DNA of 64,000 nucleotides from Lindgomyces ingoldianus (taxonomy: Eukaryota; Ascomycota; Dothideomycetes; Pleosporales; Lindgomycetaceae), in contig NW_022985179.1 of NCBI RefSeq assembly GCF_010093535.1, positions 314,395 to 378,394 of the forward strand. The letters run 5' to 3'. Positions 47,048 through 57,024 of the stretch are shown piece after piece. The notes under the pieces are model-generated. The model saw nothing but the letters and a program-made list of their open reading frames with translations, was not told the origin of the DNA and ran no database searches. Positions within the stretch are counted from its first letter, which is position 1, and the number at the start of each line of letters is the position of its first letter. Made by a program: the position numbers and the translations under genes.

Positions 47048-47704
47048 GTGCTGTCACTGCCACTCGGGAACACCTTCCCAACTTCAGGGGAGTCCTATAA
47101 TTCTGCCGGTCTATGCGTAATAGACGCCGTGAGTGCACGAAGCTGCCACTCCCCGACGTCAGGAAACTGGAGACGTGGGCTTCGCAAAGAGAATGCCGTA
47201 CTCCTTATTGACACCTATATACCCATAGTTGCTAAGACGTTCATGGTTGACCTGATCGATCTCATTCTTGAGAATGGCCTGCCCATCGTCTGGGCACTGC
47301 GCTATGCAGACTACTGGGACCAGCGCATTTGCACCACGGATGTCATTCGCGCATCGGTACTGCAAACAATGCAAGTAAGCGCCGATCGCTTGCTTGAAAG
47401 TTCATTCCTAGTGACCGTAGAGCAGCTCCGGGAAGCAGCAAGCCTTGGTGAATGCGTTTTCATCCTAATGTACTTACTTTCTAGTATCAGCCACGCATTC
47501 ATCGCACTGGATGCTGACCTCCTAGCACACGAACCAGCACATGAACGAAGTTTGGCTCTGGAAATGCTAGACATGTTGAGATCGAAGCTGCCGGGGAATA
47601 TTAAGATTTTAATAGCCATATCCAGTGTCAGTCGAGCTTATGCCGAAGAACTCGAGCACTCGAACGCCTACTTCCACAAGCGAGCATTGTCTGAAATGGC
47701 CTAA
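47048..47704 (+). pseudogene. 5'-truncated NTPase-like protein fragment (218 codons)
   Basis: An open frame that starts exactly where AT-rich DNA ends, so the original N-terminus is probably missing; the first ATG-like start is not reliable. It reads as a soluble alpha/beta protein: VLLIDTYIPIVAKTFMVDLI, ALRYADYWDQRICTTDVIRA, HAFIALDADLLAHEPAHERS (a Walker-B-like hydrophobic strand ending in acids) and NIKILIAISSVSRAYAEEL (sensor-like). These suggest the distal part of a P-loop NTPase module of a fungal receptor, with the P-loop absent. No named family is claimed. Context with the NACHT gene and ankyrin relic fits a receptor graveyard. Confidence 0.5.
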
Positions 47705-48039
47705 ATAACCCAATTGAGTTTCCCGATGACCTCATCACACTACGCAGTCGGAAGCGCAGTAATAGTGGCGACGGTCGATAAAGCTCCGATGTCGGACAGG
47801 ATCTTACCAATGTTTTCAGTCTCCGTTCGTCCCATGGCGTGAGCGAAGTTGTACCTCCCTGACCAATGAAATGATTGTTTGTAGTTCCATTTACAGAGGA
47901 GTGTTCTGTAATTATAAATTCCTCTGAAATACTAGAGTGCATATTATTACATTTTGGCAGAGTTTGTAATCTAATGCTAGAAATCGATGCCTTATACATT
48001 CGATTACACGGATGTTCATCATTCCGCTCGCTCCATTTC
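47705..48039. other. Intergenic region
   Basis: No gene or repeat recognised. Confidence 0.4.
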
Positions 48040-48660
48040 TTCAGGATCGGGGTACTGGAAGTATATTGAATTGCAGTACACTACTAAGCAGTATTTCGCA
48101 TGCCACCACTTCGAGTTCTAGTCGTACAAAACAAAGTACCCTTGATTGATATACGTTGAGTCGGTCCAATAATTTGTCTCCTAGTAGGTGTGTGTGCGGC
48201 ATTGCATTTTAATATGGTCTGGATTTTAGTGTCAAAGTGTGGCGTGCTCCGATTTCCAATGTACTGGGTATTTATCCTTCAAACCGGAGTATACTGGATC
48301 CAAGTAATTCCATTTGACATAAACCGAGATGTAGTACTACAATCCGGTATGTTTCCATTGTCAGTACTATATTGCGGTGTATTTCGGCTATCAGTACTAA
48401 CAAGAGAAGTACACCCCCTTGACATACACTTCTGTGTAATGGGTCGCATGCCATTACTTTGAGCATTAGTCCTACAAAAAGAAGTGATCCTAGCTCATTT
48501 ATTTCAACTCAGTCTATTTCAGCCTTTAGTATAATAAAGAGAAGTACATCCCCTTGACGTATACTAACGTGGAATAGGTGACATGCCATCACTTCGAGTA
48601 TTAGTCGTGCAAAACCAAGTACTCTCGGCTGATATATTAAGTACGCTTCCTGTCGCAAAC
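48040..48660. repeat. Degenerate 30-bp tandem repeat array with higher-order copies
   Basis: The stretch can be cut into consecutive 30-bp units, many starting TAC and ending in CAG/AAG, for example TACTACAATC..., TACTATATTG... and TACTAACAAG... between 48331 and 48420. A larger block recurs three times: GCATGCCAC-CACTTCGAGT (about 48098), GCATGCCAT-TACTTTGAGC (about 48446) and ACATGCCAT-CACTTCGAGT (about 48580). Each is followed by a (C/T)TAGTC-type stretch and ACAAAA. The plus frame 48190-48462 and the minus frame 48272-48466 stay open and show a 10-residue period (VLQSGMFPLS, VLYCGVFRLS). Whether it is or was coding is unclear. Confidence 0.7.
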
Positions 48661-48682
48661 CTCCTGGGACATTTTCGCCTCA

Positions 48683-50048
48683 GTGATCTTGATCAAGCTA
48701 GAATTAAACCCAATCTTACATTCTTCTTTACAAGCTTCTACTCCCAGTGAAGGTCCAAACATGTTTACGCTCTCGAAGTCCTCGGACAGGGAAGATCCTG
48801 GGCTGGTATCGCCCAACAGAGTCGAATACCGTCAACGGTACCAAAGCCCTCACCTGCCAGATCTCGTCATCAAGTACGGGGAGAAAGGGCAACGCAAACA
48901 CGCTGTTTATCGTCTGGCATTAGCAAGTTCTTCCAAATGGTTGTACAGAGCGTTCGAGCATTATTGGAAAGTGAGTATAGTCAAGTTTTGCCTCAATTGA
49001 ACCTTAGAAGAGTTGCTAAACTTGAACTGGGAAGCTAAAACCCACGATGCTCACCTCCAAGAAGACTACCGCACGTGAAAATTGGAGCAGGCGAAACTAC
49101 GCCACATGACGTAGTGTTTCTCCTTAATATAAGTTAACGATGCAGTAATTGCTCTTTTAGTACTAGTGTTTTTTTAGTTCTTTACTATATAGTCATCTTA
49201 GAGCCCCCTTAAGCTTCTAAGAATAGACCTTAACTACGCTTTTGCTTAATTAACTAGTTTGGTTCTTACCACCTGATTAACAACTCGCATCTTATATGCC
49301 CTCTATCATCTATCAGCTCTAGCCCTGCGATAAAGACCACCCTGATGCAATCGCTTCCATGATCGAATTCTTCCACCGGCTAGAATACAATGTGACTGGC
49401 TGTCGTAGGTCAATGTTCCTAAAACACCTTCGTGTCGATATGGGTGCAGACAAGTATATGTGTTTGCAGTGTTACTGCAGCCGACCATATCTATTTGCTG
49501 CCTAAGCTCACTCTATAATCTTTATAAAACACCTAGATACACTCTTTTAGCAATAAACCCAGTTCCACATGATCTCTGCGTCCCATCAAGCTTCAGAATA
49601 TGGCAGATAACTTGGTTTCATGTGCTAGGAGAGATACGTCGTTTGATATATGAACGCATAGTGATGTGCGACTTCGTTGTCTTTGACTTTGCGATTAAGG
49701 TCCTCTTTAAGAGGAAGAAAGAATTTACTCTCGAACCGCTCGAACAGTCCAAGCAGTTTGACGACCCCGGTCAAAATGATAAGGCTCAGAGCCAGCCTCA
49801 CAGTACATGGTTATCCAAGTTGAACACTGTTTGCGATGCTAGTTCTTGCCAGCTGAAAGTCAACCCTTCAATTGACAGGGTCAGGGAAGTTTTACTGTTG
49901 GCTTTCGTCGCCACCTGGGAGGGAAAGCAAACCCGGTATCCAAGCCCAACGGGGTGAGCTAGCCAAGATCACGGAAGCATCCCAGCATTTCGGAGCTGAA
50001 CTTGCCACGAGAGCTCTCAAGGAAGATATAACACACCTCGATCTTTAG
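48683..50048 (+). pseudogene. BTB/POZ-domain protein gene, broken
   Basis: The pieces read as a fungal BTB protein. The N-terminal strand-helix part (HLPDLVIKYGEKGQRKHAVY, then RLALASSSKWLYRAFEHYWK) ends in a GTGAGT donor at 48971. The mid part, CDKDHPDAIASMIEFFHRLE, then YNVTGCR, starts after 49322. A degenerate ADNL / GEIRRLIYERI piece follows at about 49600-49660 with a frame change. A C-terminal tail, LAKITEASQHFGAELATRAL, ends with TAG at 50046-50048. BTB domains mediate dimerisation and Cul3 recruitment. The 352-bp gap at 48971-49322 contains about 160 bp of AT-rich DNA, and no splicing model restores all frames, so I treat it as decayed. Alternative splicing of a living gene is not excluded. 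Confidence 0.6.
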
Positions 50049-50464
50049 GGGGGGGATCTAATTAATGTAAGTCACAGAGACTCGGAGCTAATACATAGTC
50101 CGACTGCTCACAGACTAATGTGTATAGGAATCTAAGTATAGCCGATACAAGACTTCAAGGTGGGACTGCATGTTGAAAGGGACTCGCCCCCGCGGGGAAT
50201 GGAGCTTCGGTGTAACGGGCGGCCCCTCTCTCATTTTTCTCTTTCGATAGTAAAATCAACAGTCAATCGACGAGGTGAAGCTCTGGTATCTCAAGTAATA
50301 AATCCGCAAATGTGTACATCTACTTGTTACAACCCCTTGTAACCGGGCTACTTCGGGCTCGATACTCTTGTGAATAAACTTTCACTTATTATGATGGAAT
50401 CTTCGCACAGAGAAACTGGTAACAACTTTATCCAAGACCGTATTTTATCACGATCGAGAAGGTT
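50049..50464. other. Intergenic region
   Basis: No feature recognised between the BTB relic and the 3' end of the DUF6594 gene. Confidence 0.4.
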
Positions 50465-51436
50465 TCAATCCTTGCTATCCGCACTACCAATGAAAACGGC
50501 CTCCACAGCGGCGAGGGCAATGGTAGCTGCAAATACCTCGATTCGGCGGGCGTCAGTAAACATTGAGAGTACCGCCGCAAATACGGCGGAAATGCCAATC
50601 GAGATATAAATTCTCTTCAAAAGATCCTTTTCAAAATACAACCCCAAGATAATGAGCATGGGTATGGTCGACGCGATCGTCGTTGAGATCACCTTTGTAG
50701 CTTTATTGAGTCGTCTTTTGCCGTAATCGATCAGTCCAGTTTCCTCGTCGACGACTCGCTCGCTTGCTCTTTTCCGCTTGTGTCCCAAAATGCGATGATA
50801 TAAGGAAACTGGACCCGATGCAATCCATTCTGTGAACATGTCTTGGTCGGGTAGGGGGATGCCGAAGCCGACCAAATCTCGCTTGTGTTGTGAATGCCAT
50901 GTGAACGCCTCACTACCTTTGAGGAAGTTCTTCCCACCTTGGGAGTCTCGGAGCCATTCTTGGAGGCATTTGAGATTAGCGGTGGGTGGGGATTCAAGCT
51001 TCGATATGTTGGCAACTATTGACAAGTCAGTGTGTGCAGTTGCGTTTGTGCACCGACTCTCTCGCCTTCAAGTAGTCTTATGTCTGTAATGTTGTTTAGC
51101 TAAAACTGAGCGCCATTTCCCCAAAGCAGGTGATCAAATCTTACTGTACTCGTGTATCTTTGCTCGAATCTCCATCAGTTTAGTGTACTGAAAATCATTC
51201 GTGGAGGCTCTAGAGCTGAATAAGCTTTGGAAGTCGAGCGCGAAATCCTTTCCACTCTTGAAGTCATCTTTGCAGATGGAGTAGAATTCATCGCGAAGCT
51301 CAATCAATTCAGCTTGATAACTCATCAGGCTGAGTACATTGAGATCGCCAAATTTCCGGAAGATAGCCAAGTCATTACTCTGTCCCATCATCTCTGCTAG
51401 CTTATGGTAGCCTTCCCGGTGGTAGTCGGAACTCAT
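50465..51436 (-). CDS. DUF6594 membrane protein
   Basis: A predicted 280-aa fungal protein with the DUF6594 layout. The N-terminal motif is YHKLAEMMGQSNDLAIFRKF, followed by GDLNVLSLMSYQAELIEL, and a coiled helix. The C-terminus has three membrane helices: ISTTIASTIPMLIILGLYF, IYISIGISAVFAAVL and IEVFAATIALAAVEAVFIG, with the typical FTDARRIEVFAATIA signature. Exons are 51436-51145 and 51015-50465, separated by a 129-nt intron (GTAAGA...CACTGAC...CAATAG). I chose the ATG at 51436 because family members begin shortly before this YHKLA-type motif; an in-frame ATG upstream would add up to 40 residues. Such proteins commonly sit among fungal incompatibility genes, and their function is unknown. 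It is head-to-head with the DTGS-motif gene. Confidence 0.83.
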
Positions 51437-51851
51437 GATGCTTTGCAACCTCGGAATAATAAAACCAGGCAGGTCACTGGGGGATGAACCGAAGATCGTT
51501 ATTCTGACTGCGTGCATGCGTGTGTGCGTGCTTTCCTTTGCAAGAATCTGTTCCAAAAATAGCTGAGCTGAAAATGAGGCCGCCTCAAATATTCACCAGT
51601 TTCCTGGGCGTTTGACGATCATTGGGTGGCTGCATATGCAGAAAACAGTCTGTAGGCAACCATCGCATGCAGTCGCGAATACTTTCTGTTGGTTTGTCAG
51701 AAGGTCAAGCCACTTTTGCCTGAGGCGCACCCGTTGAAAACGAGTGGCGGGTGAGAATCGGGCGGAAGTGTATAAAGCCTCGCTGACGTTCGACTGTTGT
51801 GGATCAAACGGTCCAAAATTCTGCCCCACAATACGCTACCGGGAAACAATT
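51437..51851. promoter_or_regulatory. Shared divergent promoter, DUF6594 gene (-) / DTGS-motif gene (+)
   Basis: Only 415 bp separate the two start codons, so the genes probably share regulatory sequence. No specific factor site was recognised. The reading frame of the DUF6594 gene remains open to 51556, so part of this region may be coding if an upstream start is used. Confidence 0.45.
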
Positions 51852-53271
51852 ATGGAGCCTCTCGGCGTCTTGTCCATAATTGGATTTATTGGCACCGTTG
51901 CGGGGTTTGCTGAGTTGGGGTTTCGAGGGAATCATGTCGCCAAAAAGATGAGGGAGCAGTTGATGAGACAACAGTCTGAAGCAGACGTCATCCGGCTTGT
52001 TCTTCAGGAGGCCATCCGTGGCTCATCTCTTTACGGAGCACCAACAGATGCAATGGACAGGACCATGCTTTTGTGCGCTAAGCTTTCCAAGAGACTGGAC
52101 TCGGAGTTGCAACATGTCGAAGGATGCCTTGACCAACGAGGCTGGAGACGGTTGAGGGGTTTGGGAAAAGCGATGACTCGCACAAATGAACGGAGATATG
52201 CTTACGAAGCATTTCGAGACGCGGTCTTACTACTCCGAGAGCTAGGAGACAGGTGCGTTCGAGCGTGGCTGAATTGATTCAGAGCTAATGGACGAGCTCA
52301 GTTGCAATACCGGTCGCCAACTGAGCTCGATGATGTAAGTAGGCTCGAGACCTATCCGACTTGAACTACCCTCACTAGTTAGTAGGGCCGATCTCTCCGA
52401 TGTACGGGTTGAATCAGAAATCGACGAAGACTCCGACTCAATTCAGAAGTGGGATCCAGGGGAATATCAGGAAAGAACTGGGCTGAATCTAGACGACCTA
52501 ACATTGTCGAATCCTAATTTGGATAGCGATCGGCCATTATTAAAAACTCTGGCTGCTTCCAACTACACTTTCGACGCCAGAATAAGCTTGGTGAAGGGGA
52601 GCCAAATAAGCTATATCCCCGTTCGCGGACTATGGGATACCGGAAGCGACGCCTTTTTCATCTCCAAAACGATTCTGGATCGAGCAAACATCGGAGAAGA
52701 GGACATGACTCGCCTCGAAGAAACGCATACCTACCACGGCATTGGCAGCGCAAGCTTCTCTCCAGCTTTCAGTATAGATCTAACATGGCATATCAGACGT
52801 AATATGAATTCTCGCAGAGACACCTTTTATGTCACAGAGGAGGAAATTTTCGATATTCTTGTACCATATACATTAAGCATAGGTGTAAGATCTACGACGA
52901 TTGGGAAAGAGGGCCGGAACGCATTAATATTGCAACTTCGACCGAAGAAAAAGGGTAAGCAACGAATCCTTTCACGCACCGGGCAAAGCTAAGTGAATGC
53001 CGCAGCGCACAAAAAACAGGAGCTCGAAAAAGAGGAACACAACAATGTAGCCGCCGAATCCGCAAGGAAGGTGAAAGAAGAGAAACTGCGCAAAGAGAGG
53101 CGGAGGATAATCGAAGAACGCGAAAGGGCAGCCGCCTTGAACGCCTCGCAAGGCAACACACAAAGCATCACACAACTGAGTGCCCTACCAAGCACACCTT
53201 CAAGTGCTCCGAACAACGCACAAAACAACACACAAACGCATACATCACCAAATTCACCGACGACAGCATGA
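51852..53271 (+). CDS. Protein with STAND-like N-terminus, DTGS aspartic-protease motif and charged C-terminus
   Basis: A predicted 422-aa protein from four exons: 51852-52252, 52302-52334, 52386-52954 and 53006-53271. The introns are 49, 51 and 51 nt; an AG at 52992-52993 is an alternative last acceptor. Residues 1-25 (MEPLGVLSIIGFIGTVAGFA) are hydrophobic and followed by amphipathic helices to about 133, resembling the N-terminal helical domains of fungal STAND proteins. An acidic linker (EIDEDSDSI) follows. Residues about 200-335 look like a retropepsin fold: RGLWDTGSDAFFIS with the DTGS site at 229-232, and later DTFYVTEEEIFDILV. Only one DTG is present, so it would need to dimerise. The C-terminal about 85 residues are Lys/Glu-rich coiled coil (EKLRKERRRIIEERERAAAL) then an Asn/Thr/Ser tail. 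I know of no named family with this architecture. The protease function is inference. Confidence 0.72.
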
Positions 53272-55202
53272 TCCATCTAGACGCAGACTGCTTAGCGAAA
53301 TGACACATAATCAGGAACCTACTTGTAGCGCTTTCGGGAAGTCACGGGGGGCTTGCATGTGCTTAATAGAGAACTGGAGAATTCACAGCGTTATATTTAA
53401 GATAATTAGGAATTCGGTTTCGCTTCATTAATGGATTCCTTTTTTGTTATCAAAGTCCACCATTCTAAACAATTATCTATCCCAATGCCCTTTCCATAAC
53501 TCCACCTCCAGGTCCCCTTCCAATTTCTTAACATCAAAATCCCCGCCCAAGACCCAATATTCTCATACCGTTCATACGATTCATACAGCACGCCCTCCCT
53601 GCCGGCTCCGCAACAGTGCTAAGCTCCCAAGCGGGATCTCCTGGAGCTTGCGGGAACCAATATTGTTGGCCCGAGGCATGGACAACCAGTTTCGTGGGTT
53701 CATCGTCAAAGGAGGGCGAGGCAGATAATGGTGCGAATACTGATATCGGGGCCTCGCTGCATATTGTCGAGGCTTGAGAGGCTCGTGACCCGTTCGTAAG
53801 AACCAGGTTCCCCTAGCTACGCGATGGACGTGCGGGTTTCAAAGAAGTTTTAGGCATACAAGCGACACACTGTTTGGGTCGCTAGCTATGTTTCGGTAGC
53901 CCATGAACTCATGGGTTTGTGGTGTTGGTGAATGGCTTCTTGTTGTGAAGAATAGACGTCTTAGTATTACTACCAAAGCCTCCCTTCCGCTTTTGAACTC
54001 GATTCGCCTTCCAGTTTGTCATTTTGTGTAAAATTGCCTGGATCTAAGACTCCTCCCTTCGCCCTTTAGTTCAACACTCTAAGCTCAACATAGCACAAGC
54101 GTACGGCAGCATCTTAGCCCTAGGCATCACCGCCCCGTAACACGTATACAGGCTTAGATTAAGCGTATGCCTAGACATGTACGGGAAGTTATTAGGCTTA
54201 AAGGTGGTAACAAGTATAAAAAGGGAAAAGATCATACCTAGAGAACCTATTAGCCTAATTCAAAGTGTGGCTTTTTTAGTACCATAGCGTGGGCTAAGAC
54301 TTTTGCAAGGCGTATCTGTAGTCAGCGCCCACCTATCACTTTATGCACAAGATTCTGTACGAAAAAGATGTTCAAATCTAGGTAGCTTCCATGAAATGAA
54401 AAGCTATGAAAGGAGACTAGTTCCGTCTTGGATCAGCAAAGCGAGCGGGCGAGGGGAGAGTTAAAGGGTGCAACATGCAGGCTATATAGATGAGGAAATA
54501 GCTAAGACTCGGAGCGGTTCTTAATCGCTGCCTAATTGTCGCGTAGCTAAAGCTATAACTTCTATGCTAACCTGTATTATACTAAATGCGTTGCATGTTG
54601 TTGAATCAGAACGGAAGAAAAGCATCTCCTTGGTTAAGGCAAACCTTGAGCAAAGCACTATTATGCACAGAGCAACATCTTAACAGCCAAGAGAGTTATA
54701 GCTGTTAGTTTGTGCACAGTAATCCATTTAGAGTTCACAGCGCAGCAAGCGAGGGCGCTAACCGAGAGTTTGACCGACTCGCACTGTGAAATTTGTCCAG
54801 TGGTAAATCACATCTCTGTGAAATGGCGCCTTACTAGATATGTAAGACATTCGCTCACAGGCAGATTCAAACTTTGTTGCAGCTGTGCTCGAACAGAAAC
54901 CGATTTTCCTCGCGACTGGAGGATCAGCTCTACGATGATTGCAAGACAACGGTACGGGTGTGTTGAATGCATACTCAAAAACTTGAAGTAACATTTCGAC
55001 TTCACATCTTCTCCTGCCAATCTGGGATACAGAAAACATTTCTCATTTCTTTAATACACGGTTAAATTTAAACATCGGAGAAGGTTAACACCAAATCTAG
55101 CCATCAGCCTTTATCTCACTCCACTCCAAACGCATTTTCCAAACATCTTAACGTCCACCAAGTCCACGCACCAAACACGAAGACCTCTCACAATCCTCCT
55201 GC
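53272..55202. other. Gene-free interval
   Basis: No gene, RNA or repeat was recognised over 1.9 kb. Short ORFs here have no supporting features. Confidence 0.4.
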
Positions 55203-55719
55203 TTAGTGCTTCTTCGCCTTGCACGACTTCCCAGTGGCAGGGGCTGCGTTGCCGGCATTTGCATTACCAGTGTTGGCGTTCCCGGCATTGCCATTGCCAT
55301 TGCCAGCATTCGCGTTACCAGCATTGGCAGCGGCACCAGAGCTTGCAGCATCACACTGATCTATTACACCCATTAGCACAGCACTTTAAACTCCCTCCAT
55401 TCCATCATGACATACCTTTCTGACCCTGGCAATCATTGACACTCAACCCCGCCGCACCCCCATTCGCAGCATTCGCGCACGCGTTAAACTGCTGATCACA
55501 GCTGCGCTGCAATGCAGCCCCAATATTCACGAAGGTGTCACCCTTAACTTGGAACGGGCGGTCTGGGTTTCCAGAGTCGACCACAGGGGTTGCGGCAATG
55601 CCGTTTAGTGCGCCGGTAAAGGTTTGGAGGTTTGCGGCGCGGGGGACGACGGCGGGGCGACGGGCAGGCGCCGCGAAAGAGAGAGAGATAATGGCGGCGA
55701 CGATCAGGGTGGTCTTCAT
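55203..55719 (-). CDS. Small secreted cysteine protein with Ala-Gly-Asn repeat tail
   Basis: A predicted 153-aa secreted protein. The signal peptide is MKTTLIVAAIISLSFAAPA. The mature domain has TFTGALNGIAATPVVDSG, GDTFVNIGAALQRSCDQQFN, then ACANAAN, and a CQGQKDQC motif rebuilt across the intron. This Cys-bearing pattern is one I associate with small secreted proteins of many ascomycetes; the function is unknown. Exons are 55719-55416 and 55360-55203; the 55-nt intron is GTATGT...GCTAAT...AATAG. The tail is a run of (N-A-G/N-G)-type repeats (NANAGNGNGNAGNANTGNAN), ending in a basic GKSCKAKKH. It is possibly cell-wall associated or an effector, which is inference. Confidence 0.8.
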
Positions 55720-57024
55720 TTTGGCGGTGGTGGTGGTAATGGTAGTGTTGGATTTAAGAATACTTGGCTGGGTAGTTTGCTAAAGAATGGATTCCAGATC
55801 GCAAAAACGAGTTTCCAGACTCAAAAGAATGTAAATCGCCGAGGCGAAGTTGAGAACGAAAGACGGTAGGAAACTGGGTAGGAAAGTTGGTCACTTGATC
55901 AGTTGAGGAGAAAAGAAACTGTTCCATCGCGGCGGCTGACCCGATATTTATGCAACGGCTCCAGGTCTACAGCCTTGTATCTGATGCCGAGGAAGGCGTT
56001 CGCGAGCATCGAACGACGCACCCCTTTTCTGTGCCAGCTTCGTGCGAAGCTCGTGGTGAGACCATTGACAGTCGCCACAGCCGCCTCCGGAGGCTCCTTA
56101 ACTCCTAGTAATATCCTAGGAACGTTGTGCTGACGGGCCAGGAATGGTGGGTAGAACTGAGTCAAGCTTTGATGGCTGGGAAGCTTGGCTCAAATGTTAC
56201 TAACCGGACGAATGATAAAGAGGATACAGAGGAGAGTGAAGGCGGCTAGTCCCTGGTGTTGTCTGAGAGTGGGTTTGGGACTTGCGCGATGCAGAGATCT
56301 GAGGATGCATTGACGTTTCGGGTCAGCATCCGAGAATTTCGTCAACTTCGAAGCGAAGCGCTCAGTCGGGCCTGTTTGTAAATGCAGAGATTGTTTGGGT
56401 TGCAAGAAAGGAGACAACTATGCGATGCAGATTTGCGAAAGATATTCTGGTAAGAGGCACAACCAAAGGAATTTCTAAGAAGACTTTCGGTGAGGAGTTC
56501 ACGTTCAGGTTCACTAAGGTTTTCGTTGTGACCTGTCATATCCCTGTCGCCGATCACGCAAGGCCTGAGGCATCTCATGAAGGAGGACCACCTCGAACCT
56601 CGAATACCTTCCACCAATCTAGAGACTAGAAATGCCGCCCTTGGGGCTTAGTAAGAAAACAACAGTGTTGCAAAGTTTATTCAAACGCATAAGAAAACAC
56701 CCTGGGGAGCCTGTTCGAAAATTCAAGGGAAAACTGGGACGCTGGGTCAGACCTGCCATCCTGGTAGCGAGATTGGCGGCCCTTTTCTTCGGATAAATAG
56801 TGAGCAAAATTAGCTGTGAGTACTTTGAATGTTCTTCTTCTTATTTGTGCTGTGTACCAGATGGTTGCCAAACCTGCTAGCCATTTGTGATATTTTGTCA
56901 TTTATTTTATTGAACTTCGTTCTAAGATTTGACGACATCCGAAGGTGGCATTGAGGCAAGCTATTCCTCCTCCGTCAAGTATGGGTCTTCCTGAAATCAC
57001 CCACCCATCTTCTTGCTTAAATCC
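55720..57024. other. Intergenic region
   Basis: No convincing gene was found in 1.3 kb. ORFs on both strands overlap each other and lack recognisable motifs. Confidence 0.4.

Noticed and set aside
52253..52282. A 30-nt first intron in the DTGS-motif gene
   Set aside because: Too short. The 49-nt version ending at 52301 has a CTAAT-like branch site and keeps the frame.
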